DNA of 64,000 nt from contig OX352772.1 of the NCBI GenBank assembly GCA_947095535.1, positions 212,389,620-212,453,619 of the forward strand, given 5' to 3'. Under the pieces are notes generated by a model. That model ran no database searches, was not told where the DNA came from, and saw only the letters and a list, made by a program, of their open reading frames with translations. Of the stretch, positions 1-11,214 are shown one piece after another. The stretch comes from Poecilobothrus nobilitatus (taxonomy: Eukaryota; Arthropoda; Insecta; Diptera; Dolichopodidae). The position numbers and the translations under genes are program-made. How positions within the stretch are numbered: the stretch's first letter is position 1; each line of letters opens with the position of its first letter.

Positions 1-1170
1 TTTTACAACAGTTTACATTACATACATTTGATTTAACATAAGTTAATTTACTTAGTACAATATTGTATTTCATTCAAACATTTAATTTTTATGTATAAAA
101 ATGCAGCGTCAGCGAAAACCATTGCATAACGTTTAATTGTTAAAGAAATTTTACTTATTACTAAAAATGGTAAATTTTAAATCGTAACTTAAATTGACTA
201 AAGTATTCTGAACAATTATATTTATTATATATTTAAAAAAAAAAAACATTTATTTTGGTAAAAATTATATATATATTATATATTTAAAAAAAAAAAAAAA
301 TCACCAATTTCAAATTGTTAAACTTTAAATGAATTTATAACCCTAATAAATAAGTTTATTATTTTCATTAATTATTATAGGTACACGTGTTTTGAATTGT
401 TACATTTTACGAAATTTTGAATGAAATGAAAATTAATTAAAATATTCACTTATTACTTTATATTATATAATTATTATTAATATAAAAGTTTATTTTTTTT
501 TAACTATTCAGCACAAAAAGCCAAAAATATAATTTTTTAACTAGAAAAATTAATGGTTCTTTAAGAAGAAAGAAAAAGCAACAGATTTAAATATTACTTT
601 ATAAGATAATGAATTTTAATTATTTATCACAAGCTCTCCTGAATATAAATTATAACTAAATTGAATTAGAATCTAAATTAATTTTTTTACATAAAAAATA
701 AATTACTGATAAATTTGCAAACCGGCTCAGATTTAGGTTTCCAGATTTCAGGTTTAAAAACATAATATTCTTTCTAAATTTTTAAATATATATAAGAAAA
801 ATTATTGAAGATTGATAACTTGATAAGGAACTTGTTTTTTTTTATTTATTTTAAAAAGAAATTTAAAATGTACATATAATAACCAGCTGTCACATAAAAT
901 AAGAAGAAAACAAACAAAAAAATAAAAATGCATTATGAATGCTATAAATAACAATTAATAATAATTTAATATAAAATTTTAAAATTCTTTAAAGTAAATT
1001 TAATCACATATATAATTTTGTTACTTAAAGGGTGAGATGTTATATAGTAGAAATGAAATGAATGATAATACAGTTAACACGTAATATATGATCTAGATGT
1101 TGTTTATAGGTTAATTATTGTACTAGTTTAAGATATAGTTTAAGACTAGTTTTAAGGAAAATAAATAATC
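1..1170. other. AT-rich stretch, no gene seen
   Basis: This stretch is almost entirely A/T with homopolymer runs and short TATATA tracts around 220-300. I see no open frame with recognisable motifs on either strand and no clear repeat unit shared with the rest of the window. Confidence 0.6.
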
Positions 1171-1244
1171 TGTATCCGCTTAAGACTAAAGGAGGAAAGA
1201 CGTGTTTAAATAGAATTTCAATAGCCAGAGATTATAAAACACTG

Positions 1245-1740
1245 CAGGAAGGAAATAACGGATATGGTGAATAACAAATGGTCAAACTTGACCTCGTGCA
1301 ATGTCGCAAGATTGATATGGCCCAAAACCGATTTATGACAATCCTATTATCTGCTTTATCTTAAAAGGGCAGACATTGTAATGACAATGGTTATAATCAC
1401 CGATCGCTATCTAATAGGGAAGCATGCCAGCAGACTTTGCTTATCCGCAAACAACTATTGTAGAGTCTGTAAAGATGAAGAAGAGGAGGTAACTATTCTC
1501 CATCTCCTTTGCACATGTCCGGCCTTGTCGGCAAGGAGGAATACCCATTAATATATAAATATTAATGGCAATATCTGTTAAACATCATTAGCGATTTAAC
1601 AGGTAAAAATGTGAAGAGCATTCTTCGCTTTGCCACAAATTGGTTTTAATGAGTGGGATAGAAGAGCTTCTATGTGGTCTTCAATGGACCAAAGACGGTC
1701 TAAGTGTGCCTTTTTGGCAGCCACCTTAACCTAACATAAC
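1245..1740 (+). pseudogene. 3' end of a non-LTR retrotransposon (C-terminus of ORF2)
   Basis: From about 1405 the frame reads RYLIGKHASRL, then CRVCKDEEEEVTILHLLCTC and PALSARR, ending about 1539. This Cys-x2-Cys ... His-x4-Cys arrangement is the zinc-finger-like C-terminus found after the RT or RNase H region in several insect LINE clades such as LOA and R1 relatives. Upstream, about 1270-1340, a frame with a W-x-LT-x-C pattern probably belongs to the same protein. The sequence ends in CCTTAACCTAACATAACAT, which may be the element's 3' tail. RT and endonuclease are missing, so this is a 5'-truncated, frameshifted relic. The clade assignment is an inference. Confidence 0.6.
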
Positions 1741-2125
1741 ATAGTTATTACCGTAATTTAATTTATTAATTTCTGGTTGTAAATTTTGCTTTTAGTGAAT
1801 TATTGGTTGTAGCTGCGTTCAATAAGGTCACTTAAAATTGTATGTTAAAAACTGTTGAACGTTATTATAAATCATTTGCTCGCTCAAAGAAAAATATAAT
1901 AAAATATAATAAAATTTTTTTTTTTGTTGTTTTTATTTTATAGTGTTGTCAAGCTCGGTTTATTTAAATCGTAGAATTTTACTTTTCATTTTAATTTAAT
2001 TTTAATTTTTTACATATTTTAACTTAATTTAAATTTAGATTATGATCTTGGTTAATTTTAAAGTTCAATTTAAGTCCAATTTTTGACTTTAATTACAATT
2101 TCAACTCTGATTTTATTTTAATTTT
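1741..2125. other. AT-rich spacer between two LINE remnants
   Basis: About 385 bases of TTTTAATTT-rich sequence with no gene or repeat structure that I can identify. Confidence 0.5.
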
Positions 2126-2129
2126 GTGA

Positions 2130-3129
2130 TTTATTGATTGATTATTCTTGATTTATATTTTGTTTATATTAATTGTTCGTATATTAATTTTTCTCGTCGA
2201 TTGTCATCGTAGTTCAATTAAACCAGCAATCTTAGCCCTATGTGAAACGCAAGTCAGCAGCCATAATGATAACTTTAGTGTTACCGGCTACTCATTTATT
2301 TCACAATTCGTACCCAAAATATGTATCGCAATCTATATAAAAAATGATATCGCTTTTCACACCCTTAAAAAACATAAACCTTCCACTATATTTGGGTAAA
2401 AATTCTCGTTGAAAAGCAAGTTATACATTTCTGTTTCCTATAAAGATCGCCCAACTCAAATGAACAAAAAACTGCTATGGAAATCGAAAATCTATAGCCA
2501 TAATAAATCTAATCGAAAATCTATAACCATATCAATGAAATTTTGGACTCACCTCCAGAAACAGAAATTATTCTGGCGAGAGATTTCAATATTCATAACA
2601 GGGACTGGCTCCTCCGAGTCAAAACTCAATTGGGAAACAAGTTGAACTATTCTCCTCACTGTTCCACATTTCTCAACTTGTTGAAAATCCCACTAGGGTC
2701 CCGAACACTGCTGATCAGGAAGGTCACCTCTTGGTTGTGTTTCTCACCACACAACCTGAAAAATATGTGGTTTCAGTTGGTTGCCTCCTGGGTAATTCCG
2801 ACCATTGTTTGGTTAACACAAGTTCCCGGGTAATCCCAATCTTCAACCAGGGGTCCCCTCCCAAAAAATTAGTTTGGCATTACAGTCATGCTAACTGGGA
2901 GAGCCGTAACAATTTTTTTAAAGCCTTTGATTGGTCATTCTGCTTCCGTAATAAGAATGTTAACTTTGCTGCAAAAGCGATTAGTGAAACTATTTTATTT
3001 CGAATTAGGTTGTTCATTCCACGTTCCATGAAAACTGTCAAAAGGAGGCCCAAATCTTGGTTTAATCGTATTTGCAAGGAAACCAATTCTAGAAAAGGGG
3101 AGGCTTTTAAACGGTACCGAAACAGGTGA
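2130..3129 (+). pseudogene. LINE endonuclease region, broken into several frames
   Basis: Fragments of an apurinic/apyrimidinic-type endonuclease can be followed through three frames. About 2215-2260 encodes a KPAILALCETQV-like segment, equivalent to the metal-binding Glu motif (LTETW/LCETQ). About 2570-2600 encodes ILARDFNIHNRDWL, matching the GDFNxHxxxWL motif with the Gly changed to Arg. About 2790-2810 encodes NSDHCLV, the SDH catalytic motif. The segment to 3129 resembles the linker between endonuclease and RT. At least three frameshifts and stops separate these pieces. In an intact element the enzyme nicks target DNA to prime reverse transcription; this copy cannot. The RT follows downstream on the same strand. 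Confidence 0.65.
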
Positions 3130-3479
3130 AGTCGAGGCTCACAGGGCTAAGCATATAGTGGTTAGAAACAGATGCAAGAGAGTTATCAACAAATAAAAAT
3201 TCTTGTTCAACCAAAAGTTGAAGCCAAATATCATTTGCCAAAAGTCTAAAAGAAGACGTTGCAGGGTCTTTCTTTCTATCACTAAATAATGGCAGAACCG
3301 TATTAGATTCTAAAGAGAAGGCGAACTTATTTGGCAAGCAGTTCGCTTCCAATTCGACATCGTGAGCTCAGATGCCACCCTCCGTTGCAGAAGAAGAAGA
3401 CCACCCTTCAGAAGTTTAAGAAGAAGAAGGCTGTTCCTTCGGTAAAATTTACGGGCGGTGATGAAAATCTTGAAAAATC

Positions 3480-4190
3480 ATGATACAAATAATCCAGCCC
3501 GTCCAGATGGTATAAATACCATGGTGCTCAAAAATACCTAGTCCAGTATTTCAAAACCTCTACGCAACTTTTTCTACCTTTTCGTCACCTCGGGTATCCA
3601 TCTTACCCAATGGAATGTTGCATATGTTTTCCCAAATCCCAGAAAATGTATCAAAATCGATCCCTCTAACTACCGCTCTATTTCTATAACTTCGGTCTTT
3701 TCCAAAGTAATGGAAAAAATTTGTGAATCAAAACATTCTAAAATACCTGGATCACAAAGGTTTGCTTCATGAAAGACAATACGGGTTCAGAGCCCGTCGT
3801 TCAACCGGTGACCTCATGTGAGAATCCAAACATCAGCTTTCATCATTCTGGTGAGTCCGATGTTGTGGCTCTTGAGATTTCTAAGACTTTCGACCGGTTT
3901 TGGCACGATGTACTATTGGCAAAATGCAAAGCATTAGGTCTAGATAGGGTCTTTTCAAAATAGTTCGGAGATTTCCTTTCGAATCGTACGATTCGTGTAC
4001 TAGTCGATGGATATTCATCTGACAAATTCAAAATAAATGCTGGTGTCCCTCAAGGATCAGATTTATCAACCACTCTCTTCTTAATATTTATTAATAACCA
4101 ACTTTCATTAACCTCCAATCAGATCCATAGCTTCGTAGGCGACAACACCCTTGTGGCTATGACTTTCATAGTCGCTGTAACATTAATCAC
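3480..4190 (+). pseudogene. LINE reverse transcriptase core, degraded
   Basis: About 3486-3770 encodes a PDGI motif, then SNYRSISITSVFSKVMEK (RT block with NYRPIS-like signature), then a QYGFR-like motif in another frame. 3840-3960 encodes VALEISKTFDRFWHDVLL, the catalytic A block, here with Glu in place of the first catalytic Asp and a stop at 3961. 4036-4170 encodes AGVPQGSDLSTTLF and then HSFVGDNTLV, where the usual F/Y-ADD box has become VGDN. Loss of the catalytic Asp pairs and several frame breaks show a dead copy. The motif order and the C-terminus downstream support a single element running from about 2130 to 4985. Confidence 0.7.
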
Positions 4191-4367
4191 CAAATTAATA
4201 CAACAGCAAAAAATTTCACTTTTAGTGAGATAAATAATGGTTTAGTAAAAATTTAAAAATGGGGTGAAGTCAACAGAGTTGATTTCAACACCAAAAAAAC
4301 ATAATGCTCTCTGATCTCGCGAAAAATTGCCACAACTATTTCTAACATACTATTTCAGAGAGAAGTT

Positions 4368-4985
4368 TTGCAGCATTCAACAGATTTTAACATGCTGGAT
4401 ATCGAGTTAAACCAAAAATTTACTAGGCAAAATCATATTTTTGGTATAGCTAAAGTTGCAGCTAAATCCTTAAGATTTTTTTACCGCTGCAAAACTTTCA
4501 TTTCTGCATCTGATCTTCTTAATATCTATAAAACGTACATTAGGCCGAATGGAATTAATGCACACATTTGGGCTGCAGATTCTCAAACAGCGCTGGAATA
4601 TCTAGACAATGTGCAAAATAGAGCTATTAGTCTTATCAACAACCCAATTTTAACTTCAATGCTCACTTCACTCAGCCGTCGCCGTACAATAGGGTCACTG
4701 AACTTGTTTTATAGATATATCGTAGGGATTAACACCTGTTCCAAAAAAATAAAACAGTTAATGCCTCCACTCAAAGTTTTTCAAAAAGAAACAAGGAGTG
4801 CAACAGAAGCTACAGCTTATGGAAATTCGTTTGTTATGGGCACGTCCCGCTTGTGGAACCATATACAATCACATTTGATCCCTAAAGTTGGTAATTCATA
4901 TGTTTACGGTTTACTTAAGTTTAAGAGGAACATTAACATCTTTCTTCAAAATATCCCTCCAAATTTTCCCACCTATCCCTTATAA
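4368..4985 (+). pseudogene. C-terminal part of the same LINE ORF2
   Basis: A 205-residue open frame carries the region after the RT thumb: a segment reading IYKTYIRPNGINAHIWA (typical KTyIRP...yg..W motif of LINE polymerases), then LDNVQNRAISL, and near the end MGTSRLWNHIQSHLIPKV followed by FKRNINIFL, matching the R-T-x-R-L-W-N-x-L-P ... FK pattern at the end of many such proteins. It is the best-preserved part of the element, as expected for a LINE 3' end. The stop at 4983-4985 is probably the natural stop. The clade (CR1-like or Jockey-like) is not resolved. Confidence 0.7.
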
Positions 4986-5040
4986 CGCCAAATTTGCCAA
5001 TTCCAATTTCTCCAATCATCCTTCCCACATCCCTATCACC

Positions 5041-5095
5041 AAAAACCAAGCTGTACATATATATTAAAAGTTCTATCATAAAGCTTGGTTTTAAA
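5041..5095 (+). repeat. Short inverted repeat at the LINE 3' end
   Basis: AAAACCAAGCT near 5043 pairs with AAGCTTGGTTTT near 5083 across about 28 AT-rich bases. It sits just after the ORF2 stop and may be a 3'-UTR hairpin of the upstream LINE. Confidence 0.35.
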
Positions 5096-5182
5096 AGAGA
5101 TACGATCAAATGACGTTTTTCCTAAAGTAAGACTAGTCTCCTGCTTAGGGCAGTAGGAAAAGATTTGGAACAACACTGGAAG

Positions 5183-5318
5183 CCTATTATACACAAATAA
5201 TTTCCCGGTTACGAGATTATTACCATGACACTCTCCGATTCATATTGCCATCATACAATGTTACGCGCCAACTGAAGAAGCAGACCCAGAAAGAAGGAAG
5301 AATTTTATACACAATTAA
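5183..5318 (+). pseudogene. LINE endonuclease fragment before the 953-bp repeats
   Basis: Across two frames this short segment encodes a QCYAPTEEAD-like motif and a Q-L-T-x-T-L-Q-K-I run. These match the middle of the endonuclease in the LINE group often annotated as craniofacial development protein 2-like, where the text before the GDLNAKVGSDNT motif is similar. It joins directly to the first 953-bp unit. The N-terminal endonuclease half is absent. Confidence 0.5.
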
Positions 5319-6271
5319 CATCCACGCTACAGAAAATTCACAAGAAGAACTTTGTAATAAGTGATCTAAACGCGAAAGTAGGCTCTGATAATACCGCTTT
5401 AGGAGCAAATATAAACAGCGAATACGAATTGCTCACAGGGGATTTCAAGATCAAATTGTATAGAAAGAAACCCTATAACAACAAATGCAAACGCTTCAAT
5501 ACCAAAAAACAACAAAATACCCAGACCGCAAACAACTTTGCCTCCATACTTCGCGAAATATTACCACCAGGTCAATACCACACATGGAACAACATTATGG
5601 CTAGACTGCAGGAAGCTGCTGAAGAAACAATTGGGATCGTACAGCCACAAAGGAAAAAATGGATCTCAGACGAAACATGGGACCTCATAAATAAGAGTAA
5701 AATCCTGAAACAGATGACCAATACCTATACAGGAAAACAACAATATAGAACCCCAGCGAAGCAGGTCAAGAAAGCTGCCAAAAAAGACAAAAGAAAATTC
5801 TTCGACATGATAGCATCCCAAGCTGAACAACACGCCAACCAGAACAACATACGTAAATTACATCGATTATTGCACAAGTTCAGCGATATACAGAGCAAAT
5901 TAAACTATCTTAAACAACTTGCTCAACACGCTAGTCTAGAAATCAAAGAAAAAACAAAAGCAATGAGGATAAATAACACCAGCACGGCACTCGTCCAACT
6001 GAAAGAACAAGAGATAGTATTTGTAAGCAGCTTCTGCTATCTGGGCTGTGTAATATCTACCATTCTGGGAGCCCACGAATACATGGAACACAGGCTAAAG
6101 AAAGTGAGAGCAGCATTTGGACGTCTACAACTGCTATATAGGAATTCTCAGATTCCAGAAATACGAAACTAAGAATATGCCGGGCATGCTTGAAAATCGT
6201 TCTGACTTATGGCAGCGAAACCTGGCTTGTAATCAACAGCCTAACCCACAAGCTGCAGGTTATCGTAAATC
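5319..6271 (+). pseudogene. Internally deleted LINE ORF2, tandem unit 1
   Basis: The unit begins in the endonuclease (FVISDLNAKVGSDNT, a degenerate GDLNAKVG metal-binding motif), runs through the linker (KKWISDETWDLINKSK at about 5658-5705) and then switches, near 5880 at HKFSDIQSKL, straight into the region that normally follows the polymerase FADD box (AMRINNTS, then FCYLGCVIS). The RT core, including the PQGS and FADD blocks, is therefore deleted. The open frame 5429-6172 survives the deletion. The unit ends at LTHKLQVIVN. It is 953 bp long and nearly identical to the next unit. Confidence 0.75.
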
Positions 6272-7224
6272 CATCCACGCTGCAGAAAATTTACAAGAAG
6301 GACTTTGTAATAAGTGATCTAAACGCGAAAGTAGGCTCTGATAATACCGCTTTAGGAGCAAATATAAACAGAGACCACGAATTGCTCACAGGTGCTTTCA
6401 AGATCAAATTATATAGAAAGAAACCTTATAACAACAAATGCAAACGCTTCAATACTAACAAACAACAAAATACCCAGACCGCAAACAACTTTGCCTCTAT
6501 ACTTCGCGAAATATTACCACCAGGTCAATACCAGACATGGAACAACATTATGGCTAGACTGCAAGAAGCTGCTGAAGAAACAATTGGGATCGTACAGCCA
6601 CAAAGGAAAAAATGGATCTCAGACGAAACATGGGACCTCATAAATAAGAGTAAAATCCTGAAACAGATGACCAATACCTATACAGGGAAACAACAATATA
6701 GAACCCCAGCGAAGCAGGTCAAGAAAGCTGCCAAAAAAGACAAAAGAAAATTCTTCGACATGATAGCATCCCAAGCTGAACAACACGCCAACCAGAACAA
6801 CATACGTAAATTACATCGATTATTGCACAAGTTCAGCGATATACAGAGCAAATTAAACTATCTTAAACAACTTGCTCAACACGCTAGTCTAGAAATCAAA
6901 GAAAAAACAAAAGCAATGAGGATAAATAACACCAGCACGGCACTCGTCCAACTGAAAGAACAAGAGATAGTATTTGTAAGCAGCTTCTGCTATCTGGGCT
7001 GTGTAATATCTACCATTCTGGGAGCCCACGAATACATGGAACACAGGCTAAAGAAAGTGAGAACAGCATTTGGACGTCTACAACTGCTATATAGGAATTC
7101 CCAGATATCCAGAAATACGAAACTAGGAATATGCCGGACATGCTTGAAAGTCGTTCTGACATATGGCAGCGAAACCTGGCTTGTAACCAACAGCCTAACC
7201 CACAAGCTGCATGTTATCGTAAAT
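6272..7224 (+). pseudogene. Internally deleted LINE ORF2, tandem unit 2
   Basis: This is a second copy of the same 953-bp sequence, with the same internal deletion and only scattered differences, for example K to N in the FNTKKQQ/FNTNKQQ segment. The head-to-tail joint at 6271/6272 fuses the C-terminal LTHKLQVIVN of unit 1 to STLQKIYKKDFVISDLNAK of unit 2 without breaking the frame. This makes a 385-codon chimeric open frame (6190-7347) that has no natural counterpart as a protein. Confidence 0.75.
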
Positions 7225-7470
7225 AAGTGTCTCCGGATAATATGCCGCATATTCTGGCCGAACAGAATATGCAACGAAGGGCTCTGGATACTTATAATTG
7301 GCGAAGAACCCATAACTAAACAAATGAGGCGTAGGAAATGGAAATGAATAGGCCACACGATTAGAAAGCCAAATGAAAGCACAACACGTATAGCGTTAGA
7401 GCGGAACCCTCATGGTACTAGAAGACGCGGTCGTCCCATCATCACATGGAGCAGAACATCTTATTAGATT
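7131..7470 (+). pseudogene. C-terminus of the duplicated LINE
   Basis: After the second unit the ORF2 C-terminus continues: LTYGSETWLVTNSLTHKL, NKCLRIICRIFWPNR, then RKWK and, past a TGA at about 7345, IGHTIRKPNESTTRIAL and RRRGRPIITWSRT. These are the hallmark C-terminal motifs of the LINE group whose RT carries the YLGCVIS segment. The element ends near 7470 with an AT-rich tail. The TGA replaces what is usually a Trp (KW-x-W-I-G-H), so it is a simple nonsense change. Confidence 0.7.
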
Positions 7471-7479
7471 AATAAAAAA

Positions 7480-8095
7480 ATATTATAAAAAAGTTTATGC
7501 TTTGTTAATTTATGATGTTTACTGTTAGAAGATATGGGCTCATAAACACAAAATTTATCTTCTATATTTAGAAAAAAGAACTTTATTACCTGCTTCTGAA
7601 AAATGTTACTAAAAAATTTGCTTTTATTTTATTATACATACATAAGGATTTACCATATATTGAAAATATGAAAAATTTCTGTTTGATTTTTATACATACA
7701 TGTACATGCATATTATGTCTATTTAAGCATGCAAAACATACCTATTAATATTGAAATTTTTGAAATGAGAATTTCCCAAGAAAAAAATAACAATCCATAT
7801 TAAGAAAATATTATGTAATTTATCGCTATGCTATCCTATTATAATTAAAGAATTAATTTCAAAAATTATTTCCAGCAAAAAATTAGAAAAAAGTTCAAAA
7901 TACTTAACTCGCCATCTAATGCAGTTATCTGTTACTTATTTTTTACATTAGTATTAAGTATACCTAGTACACTATACTCTGTAACCTACATCATAATATA
8001 TACATACCTACACACATTATTTAAAAACTAAAAAAAAAAAAATAGAATTTAATAGGTACTTATTCTTCATGACTAAAAAGGATAGAATAAAATAG
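7480..8095. other. AT-rich spacer with fragments similar to 16.9 kb
   Basis: No coding signal. The stretch 7520-7740 (GAAGATATGGGC..., TACATGCATATT.TGTCTAT) resembles 16890-16980, so both are probably pieces of one dispersed repeat. Confidence 0.35.
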
Positions 8096-9300
8096 TAATA
8101 ACAAGGTAGAATGTAAGCCACATCGTACTTTTCCAAAAGACAATACAAACTGTTTAGAATTCACATCACAAAAAAATCACAAAAATTTGAAAATTTAATG
8201 TGATAAGAAAAAACGTGAAAATAGGACTTTTCTGGAATTTTGAGAGGCTGTAATTCCGGAACCCTATATGACTAAGAAAAACCTTTAACACACGTAAAAA
8301 TATTTTATTGAGCCTTTAATTTTGATGCCTTGCCGAAAAAAAATTTTTATAGGTACCTAAGTTACAGGTGTCTAAAAATAGCAAATTTTGAATTTTTTAG
8401 ACGTAATAATTCTTAAAGAGGGGGTGTTACCAAAAAATTTTCTAAAGAAAATTATACTAATTCTAAAAGTTCTTTCTTGTCTCAAAATTTCAGGTTCCTA
8501 TATCAAAGCGTGCCGGAGTTATAAAAAAAGAAATATTATTCAAAATTTGGTTTTCACATAACGGTAAATTTAAATAGCAAATAACAAAATATTGCATAAT
8601 TTTGATATTGTTTTATAGAGGTAAGAAAATTTCCGGTCTTCTAGTGTTTTTAGATTGTAAAATTACTGAGCCTGATATATATGCATCTGAAAATAGGGCT
8701 TTTTTGCAATTTTGGGGTGATGTAACTTTGAAGCCCTATACAATTAAAAGAAACCATTAACACACATAAAAATAGCTTTACTGTTTTTGTCTTGCCAAAG
8801 AAAAATGTGTAGAGGTGCTTAAGTTACAGGTGTTTAAAAATAGGAAATTTTCAATTTCTGAGCCATAATAGCTCATAAACAGGGGGTGGTACAAAAAAAT
8901 TTTCTGGACAAACTTATATATACTAATTCTAAAAGTTCTTTCTTGCCTCAAAATTGCGTGCTTGGTTTTCACATAACGGTAACTTTAAATACTAAATTTA
9001 AAAACTATATAGAACTTTGATATTGATTTATAAAGGTAAAATTCCTATCAAATGGCGTTTTCAGATTGCAAAAATGTTAAGCGGAACATGTAATATACGC
9101 GTTTAAATATAAGGCTTTTTCAAAGTTTGAGGGGCTTTAGTTCCCACGTGGATGGGGCTATATGAAAAAGTTGTTCCACAAAATTAAATTTTTTATGAGA
9201 CCTACCCATGGTTAAAATATTTTTGTTCTATCTTTAATGGCTTTAATGGTGTAGAAGTTTTGTAAACAGAAGGACAGACGGACGGACGGACGAACGATGA
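8096..9300 (-). mobile_element. Degenerate short element of the GTCCGTCC group, internally duplicated
   Basis: On the minus strand this matches the 1.5-kb TIR element at 47444-48985: the segments complementary to ACACCTGTAACTT, to TTTACCGTTATGxGAAA and to the GTCCGTCCGTCC tract (here 9269-9295, as GGACGGACGGAC) occur in the same order. The middle is present twice, at about 8240-8620 and 8720-9000. Each copy contains AGTTACAGGTGT.TAAAAATAG and, later, GGTTTTCACATAACGGTAA, so there was an internal duplication of about 0.45 kb. Part of 8100-8260 also matches 61330-61530 in reverse complement. The outer ends are not recognisable. No protein is encoded. Confidence 0.55.
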
Positions 9301-9389
9301 AACTAATAGGCACATTTTTTCAACATTTTTTTGGAAATGTCCTAAAACGAAATCTAATAGTTTGAAAATTCAAGAATCATTTAAAAAGA

Positions 9390-9755
9390 TAAAAAACAAA
9401 TGAAATCACCAAAGCCAAACATAATTATTTTAATAATAAAATAAATCTGGCTGGATTTGACCAAAGAAAAATTTGGAAGGTACTTAATAAATGCGTCCTG
9501 AAAAAGCCAGCTGAATCTAATAAAGTTATCAAAGAAATAATTAGTAGGTAATGGAATTGAAACATGTGATAGCAATGAAATTGCAAATTCATTCAATACG
9601 TACTTCAGCGAAATTTGGAACATATTGGCAAATGAAATCAGTGATGCTGAAAAGTATACAATAAAAAACAAAATATTTATCAGTCTATTTTTCTTAAACC
9701 AACAGATGAAGCAGAAATAGCTAAAATCATTGTACATTGTATAATAAAAAAAAAA
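9390..9755 (+). pseudogene. LINE ORF2 linker fragment
   Basis: Readable in shifting frames: IWKVLNKCVLKKPAESNKVI, then an EIANSFNTYFSEIWNILANE-like segment, then SIFLKPTDEAEIAKII at about 9690-9735. This is the linker between endonuclease and RT of LINE polymerases. It resembles SIFLEPTNENEIFNII in the LINE just downstream (12905-12950), so both probably belong to the same or sister families. The fragment ends in a run of A at 9750-9760. Confidence 0.6.
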
Positions 9756-9879
9756 ACTTTTGTAATGTATCATATTATGTATACAACATAAAAAAACAAA
9801 TTTAAAAAAAATATTCTAAGTGCTAAATATTTTATATATTGCAAAACATATAAAACAAAAACAAAATAAACTTTTTAGA

Positions 9880-10341
9880 ATGGTGTCTTGCAATAAATGC
9901 AAAGCTAAAATAAAAGATGAAATGGGAATTCAATGTTCGGGAGTGTGTAAAAAAGTTTTTCGTGAAGCTTCGAAATGTTCAGGATTGGATCAATCGACGA
10001 TTTATAATGTGTATGCAAACAACAATGTGAGATTCATTTGTGACGATTACATATTATGTATGCAAAATGTGGATTTGGTTCTACAAAACATGGATTCTGT
10101 AGTAACAAAAAATAATGAACATTTAAAAGAGTATAATAGTGAATTTGAAGCTGCTATTAAAAGAAAGGAAAGTGAAGTCATAAATTTACTGAGAGCTATA
10201 GAGTCGGGTTTTACGAAAAGATTGGAAGAAATTAAGAGTGAACAACAAATGGAGTTACGTAAGATAGAAAAAATTACTGAAATCTTCAGAATACAAAGTG
10301 ATAAGATGAATGAATCGTTTATTAATGTAATAAAAAAATGA
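9880..10341 (+). pseudogene. LINE ORF1, N-terminal part with degenerate PHD-like finger and coiled coil
   Basis: From the ATG at 9880 the frame begins MVSCNKCKAKI, followed by CSGVCKKVFREASKCSGL and VRFICDDYIL. The spacing matches a PHD finger (Cys4-His-Cys3), but the His is Arg (VFRE rather than VFHE) and the last CxxC is altered (CDDY). Residues 65-150 are Lys/Glu rich with heptad-like leucines, probably a coiled coil. PHD-like fingers are known in ORF1 of some LINE lineages, where the protein binds RNA. The frame is open further upstream to 9820, but I prefer the ATG at 9880 because it precedes the first Cys pair. A stop at 10339-10341 and a following gap separate it from the next ORF1 piece. 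Confidence 0.55.
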
Positions 10342-10435
10342 TGAGGTCTGCAAAAAAATTAAAAATGTAATTAACGACAATAATATAAATGTTTTTTAAA
10401 TGTAATATAAATGTAATTAACCACAATAATATAAA

Positions 10436-11182
10436 TTGGGTCAAACTGTATCATTTGCTGATATGGTAAAAAATACGAAAAATATTGGAATGAAAATGAA
10501 AAAAGAATTACCTTTGATTGCTAAGCCAAAAAACAAACAAAAAAGTGAAAAAACGAAAAGCGATTTAAATACAAAGGTTGATCCAAAAAATCTTACAATT
10601 AAGAACATTGAAAATAAACCAAACGGAGCAATATTAATTGAAACAAATACAATTGAAGAACCTGATAAAAAAAATATAGAAAGTTACGAAATAAAAATAC
10701 CAACGGTCATTAAACCACAAATTGAACTAGTTCATATGAATAATAAATTTAGTAATGCTGAAATAATAGAGAAACTTAAAAAGCAGAACTCGTTTATGGA
10801 AATGTGTGATATTAAAGTAGTAAAAACATACGAGCTGAACAAATACAATAAGGTAGTATACAACGCTGTAATTGAAGTAGATAAAGAAAGTTTCCCAAAA
10901 ATACTTGCGAACGAAAAATTATATATAGGATGGGAAAGATGCAAGGTGTTTGATGCTATAAATATACGAAGGTGCTACAAATGTAAAGGGTTCAACCATA
11001 AATCGGTGGATTGCAAGAACAAGGAAACATGTCTAAAATGTCACCAAGAAAGTAAAACTAAGGAATGTAACAAAGAGGAAATAAATAAATGCATAAATTG
11101 TATAAAATACAACAAGAAACTAAAATTAAATATGGATATTAATCATAGGACACTTAGTAAATTATATGCTGGATCAATATAA
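10436..11182 (+). pseudogene. LINE ORF1, central part with zinc knuckles
   Basis: This open frame lacks an ATG at its first codon and probably continues the upstream ORF1 after a frame break. It is Lys/Asn rich. About residues 85-170 (IPTVIKPQIELVHMNNK ... YIGWERCKV) resemble the RRM-like and C-terminal segments of LINE nucleocapsids. CYKCKGFNHKSVDC is a Cys-x2-Cys-x4-His-x4-Cys knuckle, followed by CLKCHQESKTKEC (His lost) and CINCIKYNKKL (degenerate). The knuckles would bind nucleic acid in the retrotransposon RNP. Codon usage is strongly A-ending, as in the whole element. Confidence 0.6.
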
Positions 11183-11214
11183 ATTAGGTTTAAAAAAAAA
11201 GCCATTGGATACTA

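Noticed and set aside
9381..9773. 130-codon minus-strand ORF
   Set aside because: It is antisense to a recognisable LINE linker fragment on the plus strand.
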